Positions 16,671 to 25,752 of a stretch of 43,477 bases of DNA are shown piece by piece. The DNA is from Cohnella luojiensis (lineage in GTDB: Bacteria > Bacillota > Bacilli > Paenibacillales > Paenibacillaceae). A model generated the notes under the pieces. That model was not told the DNA's origin. It made no database searches and was given only the letters and a program-made list of their open reading frames with translations. The stretch is taken from the NCBI RefSeq assembly GCF_004564235.1, contig NZ_SOMN01000042.1, forward strand, positions 1 through 43,477, written 5' to 3'. How positions within the stretch are numbered: position 1 is the first letter of the stretch; each line of letters begins with the position of its first letter. Made by a program: the position numbers and the translations under genes.

Positions 16671-18683
16671 TTAAGCTTTTTTTCCTTTTGATGCAAGTAC
16701 TTCTTTCGATAGCCGAACGACATTTTCTACGGAGAATCCGAAATGTTCCATGACTTCGACGCCTGATCCCGAAGCGCCAAAAGTATCGATGGCGAGCACC
16801 TGTCCATGCGGACCTACATAACGTTCCCAGCCGAGTGAAATACCTGCTTCGACGGATACGCGTTCGTTAATGGCAGGCGGAAGAACGGATTCTCTGTAGG
16901 ATGCCGGTTGCCGTTCAAAAAGTTCTCTGCTTGGCATAGCAACGACTCTTACTGAAATATTATCTTTCTCTAACTCGGCTTTTGCATTCACGGCCAGGGA
17001 AACTTCCGAACCGGTTCCGATCAGGATGATATCCGGCTGATTATCGGTTTCCGTTAGGACATAAGCTCCTTTGGCTACTCCTTTAACATTGGCCTTGGTT
17101 GCTTCATATATCGGCAGGTTCTGTCTGCTCAGCACCAGGGCTATCGGTCCTTCATTTTGCTGCAAGGCATACGCCCATGCGCTTGCGGTTTCGTTGGCAT
17201 CGGTCGGCCGAATGACCGTAAGTCCCGGGATGGTGCGCAGCGCTGCCAGATGCTCGACGGGTTCATGCGTAGGTCCATCTTCCCCGACGGCAATAGAATC
17301 ATGGGTAAATACATAAATCACGGGCAGCTTTTGAAGTGCAGCCAATCGAATTGACGGGCGCAAATAATCGCTGAATACGAAGAAGGTGCTAACGAATGGC
17401 TTTATGCCTCCATGAAGAGCCATGCCGTTGCCGGCCGCACCCATAGCATGCTCGCGGACGCCAAAGTAGATATTGCGTCCCGAATACGATTCAACGGCGA
17501 ACGTTTGCTCTCCGCTGATATCCGTCATCGTCGAATGAGACAGATCGGCGCTGCCTCCAAAAATGGAAGTAACCGATTTTACGTAATGGTTGATGGCTTG
17601 ACCGCTCGCTACGCGGGTCGAAATCGCTTTGGAAGCGTCGAAAATAAGAATGTCTGCCGCACCAAGCACCACGGAACCGCCAATGACTTGCTCGAGCTTT
17701 TTGCCTTGAGCGGGATACTGCGCTTTATAAGACGCGAGCAACTTTTTCCATTCTTCTTCTTTGGCCGCGCCCCTCTGTTTAAGCTGCTCGAAATGAGCTT
17801 TGACCTCTTCCGGAACGGTGAACTCCGCCTCATGCTGCCAGCCATAAGCTTCCTTGGTTGCCTTCGCTTCTTCTTTGCCGAGCGGATTGCCGTGTGCTTT
17901 GTTCGTTCCCGCTACCTTGCTGCCGTAACCGATAATCGTCCGAATTTCGATAAGCGTAGGCTGCGAAACGTTTTGCTTGGCTGCAGCGATCGCTTCGGCA
18001 ATTCGCGAAACGTCATTGCCGTCCTCCACCCTTAAATATTCCCAATTCGCCGATTCCGCTCTTTTTTGCATATTTTCCCCGAAGGAAAGGTTTAGCGCCC
18101 CATCCAACGAGATGTCGTTGGAATCATATAATACGATTAATTTGCCAAGCTTCATATGCCCTGCCATGGACATCGCCTCGTAAGAGATCCCTTCCATCAA
18201 ACAGCCGTCTCCGACAAGCGCATACGTATAATGGTCGATAACCGGGAAGCTGCTCTGATTGAATTTCGAGGCCAGATGAGCTTCGGCCATCGCCATCCCG
18301 ACCGCCATTGCAATCCCTTGTCCCAAAGGTCCCGTAGTTGCATCTACGCCATCCGTGTGCCCGTATTCTGGATGTCCGGGCGTTTTGCTGTTCAGCTTGC
18401 GAAACTGTTTTAGATCATCAAGCGATACCTGATACCCCGACAAATGCAGGAGGCTATAGAGCAAAGCCGAACCGTGACCGGCAGACAGAACGAAGCGGTC
18501 GCGGTTAAACCACTTTGCATGGCCGGGATTGTGATTTAACAGCTTGGACCAAAGGGCGTATGCCATCGGCGCTGCTCCCATTGGCAGACCTGGATGACCG
18601 GAATTGGCGCTGTTAATGGCATCGATAGACAAGGTTCGGATCGTATCGATAGCTAATTGATCAATGGTTTGTGTGATAGGCAT
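16671..18683 (-). CDS. tkt: Transketolase
   Basis: A 670-aa thiamine-diphosphate enzyme transferring two-carbon units between sugar phosphates. The N-terminal [20 protein letters not shown], the ThDP-binding [13 protein letters not shown] (near residue 155), and the pyrimidine-domain [20 protein letters not shown] are present. The chosen ATG at 18683 follows AAGGAG by six bases and overlaps the end of zwf by 23 bp; the open frame to 18800 lies inside zwf and is not needed. It is the second gene in the zwf-tkt-tal-gnd operon, joining the oxidative and non-oxidative branches. Confidence 0.97.
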   Translation of the reverse strand: MPITQTIDQLAIDTIRTLSIDAINSANSGHPGLPMGAAPMAYALWSKLLNHNPGHAKWFNRDRFVLSAGHGSALLYSLLHLSGYQVSLDDLKQFRKLNSKTPGHPEYGHTDGVDATTGPLGQGIAMAVGMAMAEAHLASKFNQSSFPVIDHYTYALVGDGCLMEGISYEAMSMAGHMKLGKLIVLYDSNDISLDGALNLSFGENMQKRAESANWEYLRVEDGNDVSRIAEAIAAAKQNVSQPTLIEIRTIIGYGSKVAGTNKAHGNPLGKEEAKATKEAYGWQHEAEFTVPEEVKAHFEQLKQRGAAKEEEWKKLLASYKAQYPAQGKKLEQVIGGSVVLGAADILIFDASKAISTRVASGQAINHYVKSVTSIFGGSADLSHSTMTDISGEQTFAVESYSGRNIYFGVREHAMGAAGNGMALHGGIKPFVSTFFVFSDYLRPSIRLAALQKLPVIYVFTHDSIAVGEDGPTHEPVEHLAALRTIPGLTVIRPTDANETASAWAYALQQNEGPIALVLSRQNLPIYEATKANVKGVAKGAYVLTETDNQPDIILIGTGSEVSLAVNAKAELEKDNISVRVVAMPSRELFERQPASYRESVLPPAINERVSVEAGISLGWERYVGPHGQVLAIDTFGASGSGVEVMEHFGFSVENVVRLSKEVLASKGKKA

Positions 18684-20187
18684 ATTGTTCTCCTTCTTTT
18701 GTATCGATTTCTTGTTCAGGATGGGAATCGAACCACCAATGATAGCCGTCCTCCGCCAATAAAGCATCGGACTCGGCAGGCCCGTAAGTGCCTGCTGCAT
18801 ACGGATGAAGCGGAACCAGATTCTCTTCGAATGCTTCCAAGATGGATTGAACCCATTTCCAGGACAGTTCGACTTCGTCCCAGTGCGCGAAGAACGTGGG
18901 GTCTCCCAGCAAAGCGTCGTAAATCAAATTTTCGTAAGCTTCGGGAACATCGTCTTGTTTCGCATGAAAGTCGATAAGAATGGGCTTGAATTCCTCTTTA
19001 TGCAGCGGATTCCTCGAATTCAATTGAAGCGTAATGCCTTCGTTCGGACTGATTTCAAATACGAGAAGATTCGGAACTTGACTATTCTCCATTGTCGAGT
19101 CGGACTGCTTTAACGGTCCTTTGAACTCGATCACGATCCGCGTCGATTTCTCCTTCATTCTTTTGCCGGTTCGGATATAGAAAGGAACTCCCCGCCAGAA
19201 GAAATCATCGATCTGCAATCTAGCTGCAATAAACGTATCGTTCATGGAGGTATCGGCAATACCCGGTTCGGAAGTATAGTCGATTACCGGCTTTCCTTGT
19301 ATGGTTCCTGCTTTATACTGCCCCCGGACAACGTTGGCGCTAACAGCCTGTTTATCCAGCGGCTCGAGGGCTTCCATGACCTTTTTCTTCTTAAAACGCA
19401 CATTCTCGGAGGTACTGTCGCTCGGAAGGTGAATCGCGAGCATCATAAGCAATTGCAGCATATGGTTTTGGAACATGTCTCTTACGGCGCCTACATGATC
19501 GTAATAACCCGCTCTTTCTTCAACGCCGACCGTCTCGTTTGCCGTAATCTGAACGTTGGCGATATAACGATTGGTCCACAATGCCCGAAGAATCGGATTG
19601 GTCTGCTGCAGAACCTCAAGCTTCTGCACCATCGGCTTGCCGAGATAATGATCGATTCGGAAAATTTCATGTTCCGCGAACGATTTGCTCAGCTTCCGAT
19701 TCAAATCCCTTGCGGATTGCAAATCATGTCCGAATGGCTTCTCAATCACCAGACGCTTCCAGCCATTTGCGGAACCAAGGCCGCTTTCTTGGATGTTAGC
19801 TGCGATCGTTTCAAAAAATTCGGGTCCGACGGATAAATAAAACATGCGATTCGGCGAAATTCGAAGCTCATCTTCCCGCTCTTCAATCTGCTGCAACAGC
19901 TTCCTGTAGTCTTCTTTACGGTTTACATCCAGAACGCGGTAACGTAATGCACGCAAGAAATTATTGATTAAAACGGGATCTTCCGCTTCGCGTCTGGAAA
20001 ACATACGGAGAGATTGCTCGACGTTTGCCTGAAAGGTTTCATCGGACAGTTCTCTTCTTCCCAGACCGATTAAGGAGAAGTTCGGCGGCAGCTTCTGATC
20101 GATAAACAAATTATACAAGGCGGGGTAAATTTTCCTTTTGGCTAAATCCCCCGTCGCTCCGAATAAAACAAAAGTGGTTGGCTCCAT
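18661..20187 (-). CDS. zwf: Glucose-6-phosphate 1-dehydrogenase
   Basis: A 508-aa enzyme that makes 6-phosphogluconolactone and NADPH from glucose 6-phosphate, the entry step of the oxidative pentose phosphate pathway. The cofactor motif [10 protein letters not shown] is at residues 10-19 and the signature [12 protein letters not shown], with the active-site His-Tyr and Lys, is near residue 178. AAGGAG lies eight bases before the ATG. It is the first gene of the operon zwf-tkt-tal-gnd and diverges from a LysR-type regulator. No lactonase gene (pgl) is included in the operon. Confidence 0.97.
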   Translation of the reverse strand: MEPTTFVLFGATGDLAKRKIYPALYNLFIDQKLPPNFSLIGLGRRELSDETFQANVEQSLRMFSRREAEDPVLINNFLRALRYRVLDVNRKEDYRKLLQQIEEREDELRISPNRMFYLSVGPEFFETIAANIQESGLGSANGWKRLVIEKPFGHDLQSARDLNRKLSKSFAEHEIFRIDHYLGKPMVQKLEVLQQTNPILRALWTNRYIANVQITANETVGVEERAGYYDHVGAVRDMFQNHMLQLLMMLAIHLPSDSTSENVRFKKKKVMEALEPLDKQAVSANVVRGQYKAGTIQGKPVIDYTSEPGIADTSMNDTFIAARLQIDDFFWRGVPFYIRTGKRMKEKSTRIVIEFKGPLKQSDSTMENSQVPNLLVFEISPNEGITLQLNSRNPLHKEEFKPILIDFHAKQDDVPEAYENLIYDALLGDPTFFAHWDEVELSWKWVQSILEAFEENLVPLHPYAAGTYGPAESDALLAEDGYHWWFDSHPEQEIDTKEGEQYAYHTNH

Positions 20188-20299
20188 TTTTCCATCTCCT
20201 TCCGGCAGAACTCTGGTTTCTCTTTCGTAATTCCACTATAATACGAATATCATCCATACAAGTAATTAATATATTTCACAGGAGCTATAGACCACGTCT
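20188..20299. promoter_or_regulatory. Divergent promoter region zwf / lysR
   Basis: For zwf the minus strand offers TTACTT, 16 bases, TATTAT as a weak promoter, as expected for one needing an activator. For lysR the plus strand has TATAAT at 20237-20242 without a good -35. A LysR box (20287-20301) overlaps the lysR start. The divergent layout is classical for LysR regulators and their targets. Confidence 0.55.
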
Positions 20300-20301
20300 A
20301 T
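20287..20301. promoter_or_regulatory. LysR box overlapping the lysR start codon
   Basis: ATAGAC-CAC-GTCTAT is a perfect 6-bp dyad and contains T-N11-A (TAGACCACGTCTA), the classical LysR-type binding pattern. Its last two bases are the AT of the regulator's ATG. Occupancy would interfere with lysR translation or transcription and could serve autoregulation. The ATAG-N7-CTAT frame recurs upstream of metE (28118-28132). Confidence 0.65.
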
Positions 20302-21178
20302 GACTAATAATTACGAATTGTATAAGGTTTTCTATTGGGCCGCGAAGACAGGCAGCTTGACGCAGGCTGCCAAAGCCTTGTTCCTCACTCAACCGAGCGT
20401 CAGCCACGCTATCAAGCAGTTGGAAGACAGCTTCGGCATCACTTTGTTTTACCGGAATTCCAAAGGCGTTGCGCTGACGCAAGAGGGTACCATCCTATAT
20501 TCCTACATTGAGAAATCTCAGATCTTAATTTCGCTGGCCGAAGAAAAAATGGCCGCGCTTAAAAATCTGGACAGCGGCGAGCTGCGGATCGGCGGAAGCG
20601 ATTCGCTGTTCAAGCATTATTTGCTTCCGTACTTGGAAGACTTTCATAAGCGGCATCCCGGCATCAGACTTCACCTCAATCACGGAACAACACCGGAAAT
20701 CATTGCTTTCTTAAAAGAAGGAAGAATTGATTTGGGCGTGGTTCGCATGCCTATCGTCGATTCCCAGCTTGATGTAAGGGAGAGTATCCAGTTGCAGGAT
20801 TGCTTTGTAGCGGGGGCCCGTTATGCCGAGCTTAAGGACGTGGTTCTATCTCTGGATATGCTGCTTCAGTACCCCGTCATCCTATTCTCACGCAATAGTC
20901 GGGCTCGAATGGCCATTACGGAATTATTTCAAAGCTACGGCCATAAACTCAAACCTGAAATCGAGGTCGGAAGCGTAGACCTTCTCATTGAGTTTGCGCG
21001 GAAAGGACTCGGAATCTCTTATGTAACCAGAGAATTCGTTTCGAAAGAGCTGGATGAGGGAGCCCTCTTCGAGATTCAATTAGACGTGCGGATACCGCCC
21101 TCTCACGTGGGGATTATGACTATGCGCAACATGCCGCTTTCCAGTACGGCAAGCAGGTTTATTGAGCTGGTTCGATAA
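20300..21178 (+). CDS. LysR-type transcriptional regulator
   Basis: A 292-aa LysR regulator with the winged helix-turn-helix at about residues 18-40 (SLTQAAKALFLTQPSVSHAIKQLE) and a periplasmic-binding-protein-like effector domain from about residue 90. It diverges from the pentose phosphate operon, which it probably controls. The only SD-like AGGAG is about 15 bases before the ATG, rather far; no alternative start exists upstream because of an in-frame TAG at 20288. A terminator hairpin follows at 21188. The effector may be a sugar phosphate, which is inference from context only. Confidence 0.9.
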   Translation: MTNNYELYKVFYWAAKTGSLTQAAKALFLTQPSVSHAIKQLEDSFGITLFYRNSKGVALTQEGTILYSYIEKSQILISLAEEKMAALKNLDSGELRIGGSDSLFKHYLLPYLEDFHKRHPGIRLHLNHGTTPEIIAFLKEGRIDLGVVRMPIVDSQLDVRESIQLQDCFVAGARYAELKDVVLSLDMLLQYPVILFSRNSRARMAITELFQSYGHKLKPEIEVGSVDLLIEFARKGLGISYVTREFVSKELDEGALFEIQLDVRIPPSHVGIMTMRNMPLSSTASRFIELVR

Positions 21179-21187
21179 ACAAATCTA

Positions 21188-21222
21188 AAGACCGCCAGTT
21201 AATTCCGGCGGTCTTCATCTTA
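21188..21222. terminator. Bidirectional terminator between lysR and DUF4386 gene
   Basis: AAGACCGCC and GGCGGTCTT form a perfect 9-bp stem around a 10-base loop between the convergent genes. The right arm reaches the stop codon of the DUF4386 gene. The plus-strand T-tract is broken (TCATCTTATTC), so efficiency is uncertain. Confidence 0.75.
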
Positions 21223-21955
21223 TTCTATACGATTCGCTATTCAAGGTAAGAAGGTTCGAGCGGCCTTTAAACAAAAGCCAAAAGGCTAAAAACAATTCCC
21301 CAATAACTCCAGGCACGGCAACTATAAGTAAAAATATAGCTTCGTAGTCGGTGTAGTTGGATAAAAGAAAATGCGCAAAACTATCTATTAGATAGCCAAA
21401 GCATGCAACCATCAACACGACGCCAAGAATTCTGGGCATGTAGCCTGACTTGAATGCTAAATAACCAACGACTAACAAATGTAAGCCGAAAAATATTAAT
21501 CCAATAAGCCATATATTGCTGAAAGCATTGATAGATAACATCACCTGAGCGTGTAACTCATCTGTTTCAAATACCGTCAAGTAGTCAGCACCACTTAAAA
21601 GTTCCAATACATTTAAAAAATGATATATGGCGATTCCAAAAATAGCGGTATATATCAACCTCAGCCAAGCCGCCAACAATGAAAGATTCTTATTTACTGG
21701 TATGAGTATAATATAAAGTGCCCAGGCTACGACAACATCAAGAAGAAGCACGATTATAAAGCTGATAATTCCGCTGCGGAATAACAAGTCATTGGCAATG
21801 ATGTTATTTGCAGTTGTTGCTGCATCTCCCGGTATAATAAGACCCTCGAGAACAAAAAAATTAGCGAACATTGCATGCATTGCCATGAGCAGTAATCCAA
21901 ACCCTGCGACTTTTGCAAAAATACGCGGTGATGTTTCGGTGATGCGGTTTGTCAT
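21215..21955 (-). CDS. DUF4386 family membrane protein
   Basis: A 246-aa protein with about seven hydrophobic segments, matching the DUF4386 family: N-terminal basic stretch then a first helix, the polar loop around residues 35-55 (EGLIIPGDAATTANNIIAN), and the AWLRLIYTAIFGIAIYHF segment. The function of the family is unknown. A second family member lies at 22151-22837 on the same strand, separated by a terminator, so the two are probably transcribed independently. An inverted repeat (22020-22038) in its upstream region may be an operator. Its base composition is AT-rich, unlike the regulator at 22938. Confidence 0.82.
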   Translation of the reverse strand: MTNRITETSPRIFAKVAGFGLLLMAMHAMFANFFVLEGLIIPGDAATTANNIIANDLLFRSGIISFIIVLLLDVVVAWALYIILIPVNKNLSLLAAWLRLIYTAIFGIAIYHFLNVLELLSGADYLTVFETDELHAQVMLSINAFSNIWLIGLIFFGLHLLVVGYLAFKSGYMPRILGVVLMVACFGYLIDSFAHFLLSNYTDYEAIFLLIVAVPGVIGELFLAFWLLFKGRSNLLTLNSESYRIR

Positions 21956-22019
21956 TTAAATTCCTCCAAATTGTTGGGATTGTCCGTTAATCTTTACTTT
22001 AAGTAATATATTATATACA

Positions 22020-22038
22020 TAACGTAATATCAACGTTA
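22020..22038. promoter_or_regulatory. Inverted repeat upstream of DUF4386 gene, possible operator
   Basis: TAACGT and ACGTTA form perfect 6-bp arms around AATATCA. On the minus strand TTGACA lies just upstream and a TATAAT-like element about 26 bases further, so the repeat sits in the promoter region. No dedicated regulator gene is adjacent except the MalT-like protein. Confidence 0.5.
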
Positions 22039-22090
22039 CTTATTGTCAAGTATTTTTTACATCATAAATCGAATCGATAAATTTACACAA

Positions 22091-22132
22091 CAAAAAGACG
22101 ACCCTCTTCAGTTTTGAGGCGTCGTCTTTTTG
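22091..22132. terminator. Bidirectional rho-independent terminator
   Basis: AAAAAGACGAC and GTCGTCTTTTT form a strong stem extended by CCTC/GAGG, with A and T runs on both sides. It ends the minus-strand transcript from 22837 (and possibly 25700). Confidence 0.93.
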
Positions 22133-22150
22133 TCCCTGCTGACCGAAAAC

Positions 22151-22837
22151 TTAACTTTCTTTTACAGCTCTAGAATCTACTGTCGTTAAATTAAAACCTT
22201 TTACTATCAGCCATATTGGAAAAATGATTTCAAATAATGCCCCTGGCAGATACAGGATCATTCCTATATCAATACCGTTAATCGCTAAACAGCTGCTTGC
22301 CAACAAAGCTGCATATCCAATAAGACCAATGATTGATATAAACCGTGGAATAAGCTTCGATTTATATAATAGATAATTAAACAAAAGACTACCCAGGCTA
22401 AGAACTAACATAGCCATTTCAAAGGCTATTTCTTGCCCTTTTATCGCTAAAGTCCCCATAGTTTGAAAGTATAAGCCACCCGTATCTCCAGCGGATATAT
22501 ATTCTTTACTTAACGTTAATAATAATAACGGGCTTATTAAACTTACGATAAGAAGTGCAGACTCTATAATCCTGGAACCAAAGTACCCTAGTGCTATACC
22601 TTCATCATGTTGCTTTAAGATTGGAAACATCAACATTGCAATACCAACGACTGCCGCGGAATTAATTAGCTCAAAGAACATTCCTGCTATTACTTTCATT
22701 CTGTTTGGATAGAGATTGTTAAGATAGTCTGGATTGTTTAGAACGGATTCCAAAAGCCCGCTTCCTATCATGAATGCAGCCGTCGCAATTAGAAATAATG
22801 CTCCAACAATTCTTGCCGTTTTTTTGTTTGCGTTCAT
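22151..22837 (-). CDS. DUF4386 family membrane protein
   Basis: A 228-aa polytopic membrane protein of the DUF4386 family, with about six or seven helices; KKTARIVGALFLIATAAFMIGSGLLE at the N-terminus and YKSKLIPRFISIIGLIGYAALL near the C-terminus are typical. I chose the ATG at 22837 directly after AAGGAG and six A; the 16 residues upstream are not family-like. It lies about 100 bases downstream of the MalT-like regulator gene on the same strand, an association I recall for other DUF4386 genes. Its molecular role is unknown. Confidence 0.85.
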   Translation of the reverse strand: MNANKKTARIVGALFLIATAAFMIGSGLLESVLNNPDYLNNLYPNRMKVIAGMFFELINSAAVVGIAMLMFPILKQHDEGIALGYFGSRIIESALLIVSLISPLLLLTLSKEYISAGDTGGLYFQTMGTLAIKGQEIAFEMAMLVLSLGSLLFNYLLYKSKLIPRFISIIGLIGYAALLASSCLAINGIDIGMILYLPGALFEIIFPIWLIVKGFNLTTVDSRAVKES

Positions 22838-22937
22838 TTTTTTCTCCTTTTCTTGGTCTATACTACATTGGCTCACAAGAATCATACCTATGACACGGTT
22901 TTAAGAATAGCTACTTAAGTACTGTTGGGGGTATTGT

Positions 22938-25700
22938 CTACAACAGACCCAATTCGCGGGCGCGTGCTACAGCTTCGGTGCGCCTTTGAACCTCAAGCTT
23001 GCCGAAGATACTCTGATTGTGCCCTTTAACCGAACTCAAGGCGAGGTAAAGCCGATCGCTAATCTCGCGATTCGAGAGTCCTTGGGCTATGAGTTGAAGT
23101 ATTTCTATCTCTCGCACACTCAATGGCTCGATGAGGGGCTGGGTGGATAAGACCGAACTCTCATCTTCAAATACAGCGAGAAGCTTTCTTATATAGTCCG
23201 GCATAATCCCAAGAGCAGCTGCATCAGTTAATAGCCACGCCATAGGAATTCCTTCGTCGACAAAGATACGGATAAAGCCATCCGGCTCCGCAAGCGCCAG
23301 TGCGTCACTCAGCATCTGCGCAGTCTTAGCCTGTTCTCCATGCGCATGGTATACTACCGCCAATAGAACCACGACCTTAAGCCGTTCATCCTTCCAATTC
23401 TTTTCCTCCACCAGCAGACGTAATGGCTCCAGCACCGCCAGTGCTTTTGATGTATCTCCCAGGGCCAGATGTACCTTGGCCTGACTGATGGGGAGTTCGT
23501 GCGTCTGAGCCAGATGAGCGGCTGCCACCAGATCGCCCTTGCGAAGCAATGTAAGCACTTGTACGGCAGCAACCTCAGGCATCCGATACACGTAGTTATG
23601 CTGGCGCATGAGCTGAGCGGTCTTAGCTAAAACAGCCTCCGCGCCGGCAACATCTCCCTGGGCAAGTTTCAGGCGGGCGAGAAACACCTCGCAGGCAACT
23701 ACTCTGTCCGTGTTCTCGATCTGCCGCGCTAGTTGCACGCTCTGTTGCCCGTGCCGCTCAGCTTCATCCAGATCATTCCATTCGTAGCATACACGGGCAA
23801 GACCAAGATACGCTTCGCTGGCAACCTGCAACGGCAGATCACCCACCAACTGCAGAACACGCCTGTAGCTCTGGGCAGCCAGGTAGAGCTGATTATCTGC
23901 TTCTTCTAAATTGCCCAGGCCGATTGTAGCCACTATGGAGATGATGTTATTCCCCATCGCCTGGCCAATAGATATGGCTTCTGTATAAGCTTGACTGGAA
24001 GCGGTACGGTCTCCTTGAAGCTGGTAGGCAACCCCCAGCATCCAGGTAGCAGCAGTGCGTACGGGCAGGTTGTCTGGGTGCAGATATTCCAGGGCGCGGC
24101 GCGACTGGACAATGATGGTTTCTACCTGGTGCTGATTAACAGACAACGTGGCTTGCATGGGGGCAATAAGCCCTACAAGGTCGTTGGTTTTGTCGTCTTG
24201 CACGGTGCCCTGCAGGGCTGCTTCGGCAGCTTGCAGGTTCTGTACCTCGCCGGTCTGTTGGCCGGCAATCACTAACGAAGCCAACGTGGCCCGCGTGGCG
24301 GCAATAAGTCCTATAAGATCTTTGGTCTTGTCGTCCGGCTCAGTGCCTTGCAGGGCTGCTTCGGCAGCTTGTAATTTCTGTTCGATGCTGGTTGGTTGGC
24401 CGGCAATCACTAATACCGAGGCGAACATCACCCACAACGAGGGCCTGGAATCCAGTACCGTCGTTGGTAGTGACTCCAGCCAGGCAAGTACAGATGCCAC
24501 CGCGCCGCGAAGGTGCAGGGGCATCCCCTCTCCTACAACCAGCCGCGCGGCACGCTCCACATCATTGGCGGCAACAGCATGGTGAAAAGCTTCAATCTCC
24601 AGGCCATTGTCTCCATACCATACGCTGGCACGTTTGTGTAATTCGGCCACGTCTCTCCCCTCGTTCCCTGTAGACGAGGCGGTGCTCTGGTGCAGTCGCT
24701 GCCGAAGCAAATCGGCAAAGAGATGGTGATAGCGGTACCAACGCCGATCGTTGTCCAGGGGGACGATGAACAGGTTGGCGCGTTCGAGATATTTAAGCGT
24801 TTCTTGCCCGGATGATGAGGGGTCGAGCAGAACGGCATCGCAAAGAGGTCCGCACAGACGGTCGAGGATAGATGTGCGCAACAAAAATGCTTGAATGCTT
24901 TCGGATTGCCGTTGCAGGACCTCTTCAACCAGATAGTCCAGCACGAAACGATGACTGCCGTTGAAAGATTTGATTAAGCTGGCGGCGTCTTGTTGTCCCT
25001 GCATGGAAATTGCGGCTAATTGCAGTCCGGCAATCCAGCCTTCGGTGCGGGATTCAAGCAGGGAGATTTCTTCCGTCGAAAGGTTTAGGCCCATCGCCTG
25101 ATTGAGAAATCCGGCGGATTCGGAATGGGTAAAACGCAAGTCGGCAGCACGCAGCTCGGTTAATTGGCCCCGGACTCGTAACCGGTGCAGGGGTAAATGC
25201 GGATCCTCGCGGGTGGTGATGACCAGGTGCATCCGTGGCGGCAGGTGTTCGAGCAGAAAGGTGAGGGCATTGTCTACCGGTTTAGCATCAATAACGTGGT
25301 AGTCATCAAGGACAAGGACGAAATCGTCTGGTAAGGCGGTAATTTCATTGAGGAGAGTCGTTAGAATCAATTCGAACGGCGGCGAGTGAGGGGATTGGAG
25401 CATAAAAAATACGCCTTCTTCAATATTTACCCCAATCGTCCGCAAAGCGGCGATGAGATAAGTCAGAAAGCGTGTTGGGTCATTATCCCCTTCGTCCAGC
25501 GATAGCCAAGCGACCGGTCGTTCGCAACCGGCGAGCCATTCGCTGACCAAAGTGGTTTTACCAAAGCCGGCGGAAGCTGAGATAAGGGTCAGCTTCCGGT
25601 TCAAACCCTCGTTCAACCGCCCGTTCAGGCGTGGGCGAAGGACAACTTTAGGACGAGGCGCGGGAATATATAGTTTAGTGGATAATATTGGCATAGTCAT
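22938..25700 (-). CDS. MalT-like LuxR-family ATP-dependent transcriptional regulator
   Basis: A 920-aa STAND-type regulator. The NTPase has the Walker A ASAGFGKTT (about residues 43-51) and Walker B-like VLVLDDYHV (near residue 128); then a MalT-like winged domain, tetratricopeptide-like helices (about 340-850) and a C-terminal LuxR helix-turn-helix (about 860-920, LSVREIEILQLIAQGLSNREISDRL). Such proteins bind ATP and an inducer, then oligomerise on DNA. Residues 431-476 and 477-522 are a tandem duplication. The coding region is richer in GC than the flanking DUF4386 genes, suggesting acquisition by transfer. A -10 TATAAT ends six bases before the ATG and no SD is near. Its target may be the DUF4386 genes. 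Confidence 0.92.
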   Translation of the reverse strand: MTMPILSTKLYIPAPRPKVVLRPRLNGRLNEGLNRKLTLISASAGFGKTTLVSEWLAGCERPVAWLSLDEGDNDPTRFLTYLIAALRTIGVNIEEGVFFMLQSPHSPPFELILTTLLNEITALPDDFVLVLDDYHVIDAKPVDNALTFLLEHLPPRMHLVITTREDPHLPLHRLRVRGQLTELRAADLRFTHSESAGFLNQAMGLNLSTEEISLLESRTEGWIAGLQLAAISMQGQQDAASLIKSFNGSHRFVLDYLVEEVLQRQSESIQAFLLRTSILDRLCGPLCDAVLLDPSSSGQETLKYLERANLFIVPLDNDRRWYRYHHLFADLLRQRLHQSTASSTGNEGRDVAELHKRASVWYGDNGLEIEAFHHAVAANDVERAARLVVGEGMPLHLRGAVASVLAWLESLPTTVLDSRPSLWVMFASVLVIAGQPTSIEQKLQAAEAALQGTEPDDKTKDLIGLIAATRATLASLVIAGQQTGEVQNLQAAEAALQGTVQDDKTNDLVGLIAPMQATLSVNQHQVETIIVQSRRALEYLHPDNLPVRTAATWMLGVAYQLQGDRTASSQAYTEAISIGQAMGNNIISIVATIGLGNLEEADNQLYLAAQSYRRVLQLVGDLPLQVASEAYLGLARVCYEWNDLDEAERHGQQSVQLARQIENTDRVVACEVFLARLKLAQGDVAGAEAVLAKTAQLMRQHNYVYRMPEVAAVQVLTLLRKGDLVAAAHLAQTHELPISQAKVHLALGDTSKALAVLEPLRLLVEEKNWKDERLKVVVLLAVVYHAHGEQAKTAQMLSDALALAEPDGFIRIFVDEGIPMAWLLTDAAALGIMPDYIRKLLAVFEDESSVLSTQPLIEPLSVREIEILQLIAQGLSNREISDRLYLALSSVKGHNQSIFGKLEVQRRTEAVARARELGLL
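24135..24410 (-). repeat. 138-bp tandem duplication inside the MalT-like gene
   Basis: Two consecutive 46-codon units start with VIAGQ and share LQAAEAALQGT, DDKT, and DLxGLIA. The first covers 24273-24410, the second 24135-24272. Divergence between the copies shows the duplication is not very recent. In TPR-type proteins it adds one helical hairpin unit. Confidence 0.9.
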
Positions 25701-25706
25701 AGTTTA

Positions 25707-25712
25707 ATTATA
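25707..25712 (-). promoter_or_regulatory. -10 box directly before the MalT-like ATG
   Basis: TATAAT on the minus strand, followed by six bases and the ATG at 25700. A TTGAGC 15 bases upstream may be the -35. This geometry predicts a leaderless mRNA. Confidence 0.5.
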
Positions 25713-25752
25713 ACACCATTTATCTCCGCTCAACTACCCTTACAACACGTTT

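Noticed and set aside
17412..18035. 207-codon plus-strand frame inside tkt
   Set aside because: Antisense to conserved transketolase sequence with no SD; shadow.
19297..19836. 179-codon plus-strand frame inside zwf
   Set aside because: Antisense to conserved glucose-6-phosphate dehydrogenase motifs; no sign of its own coding function.
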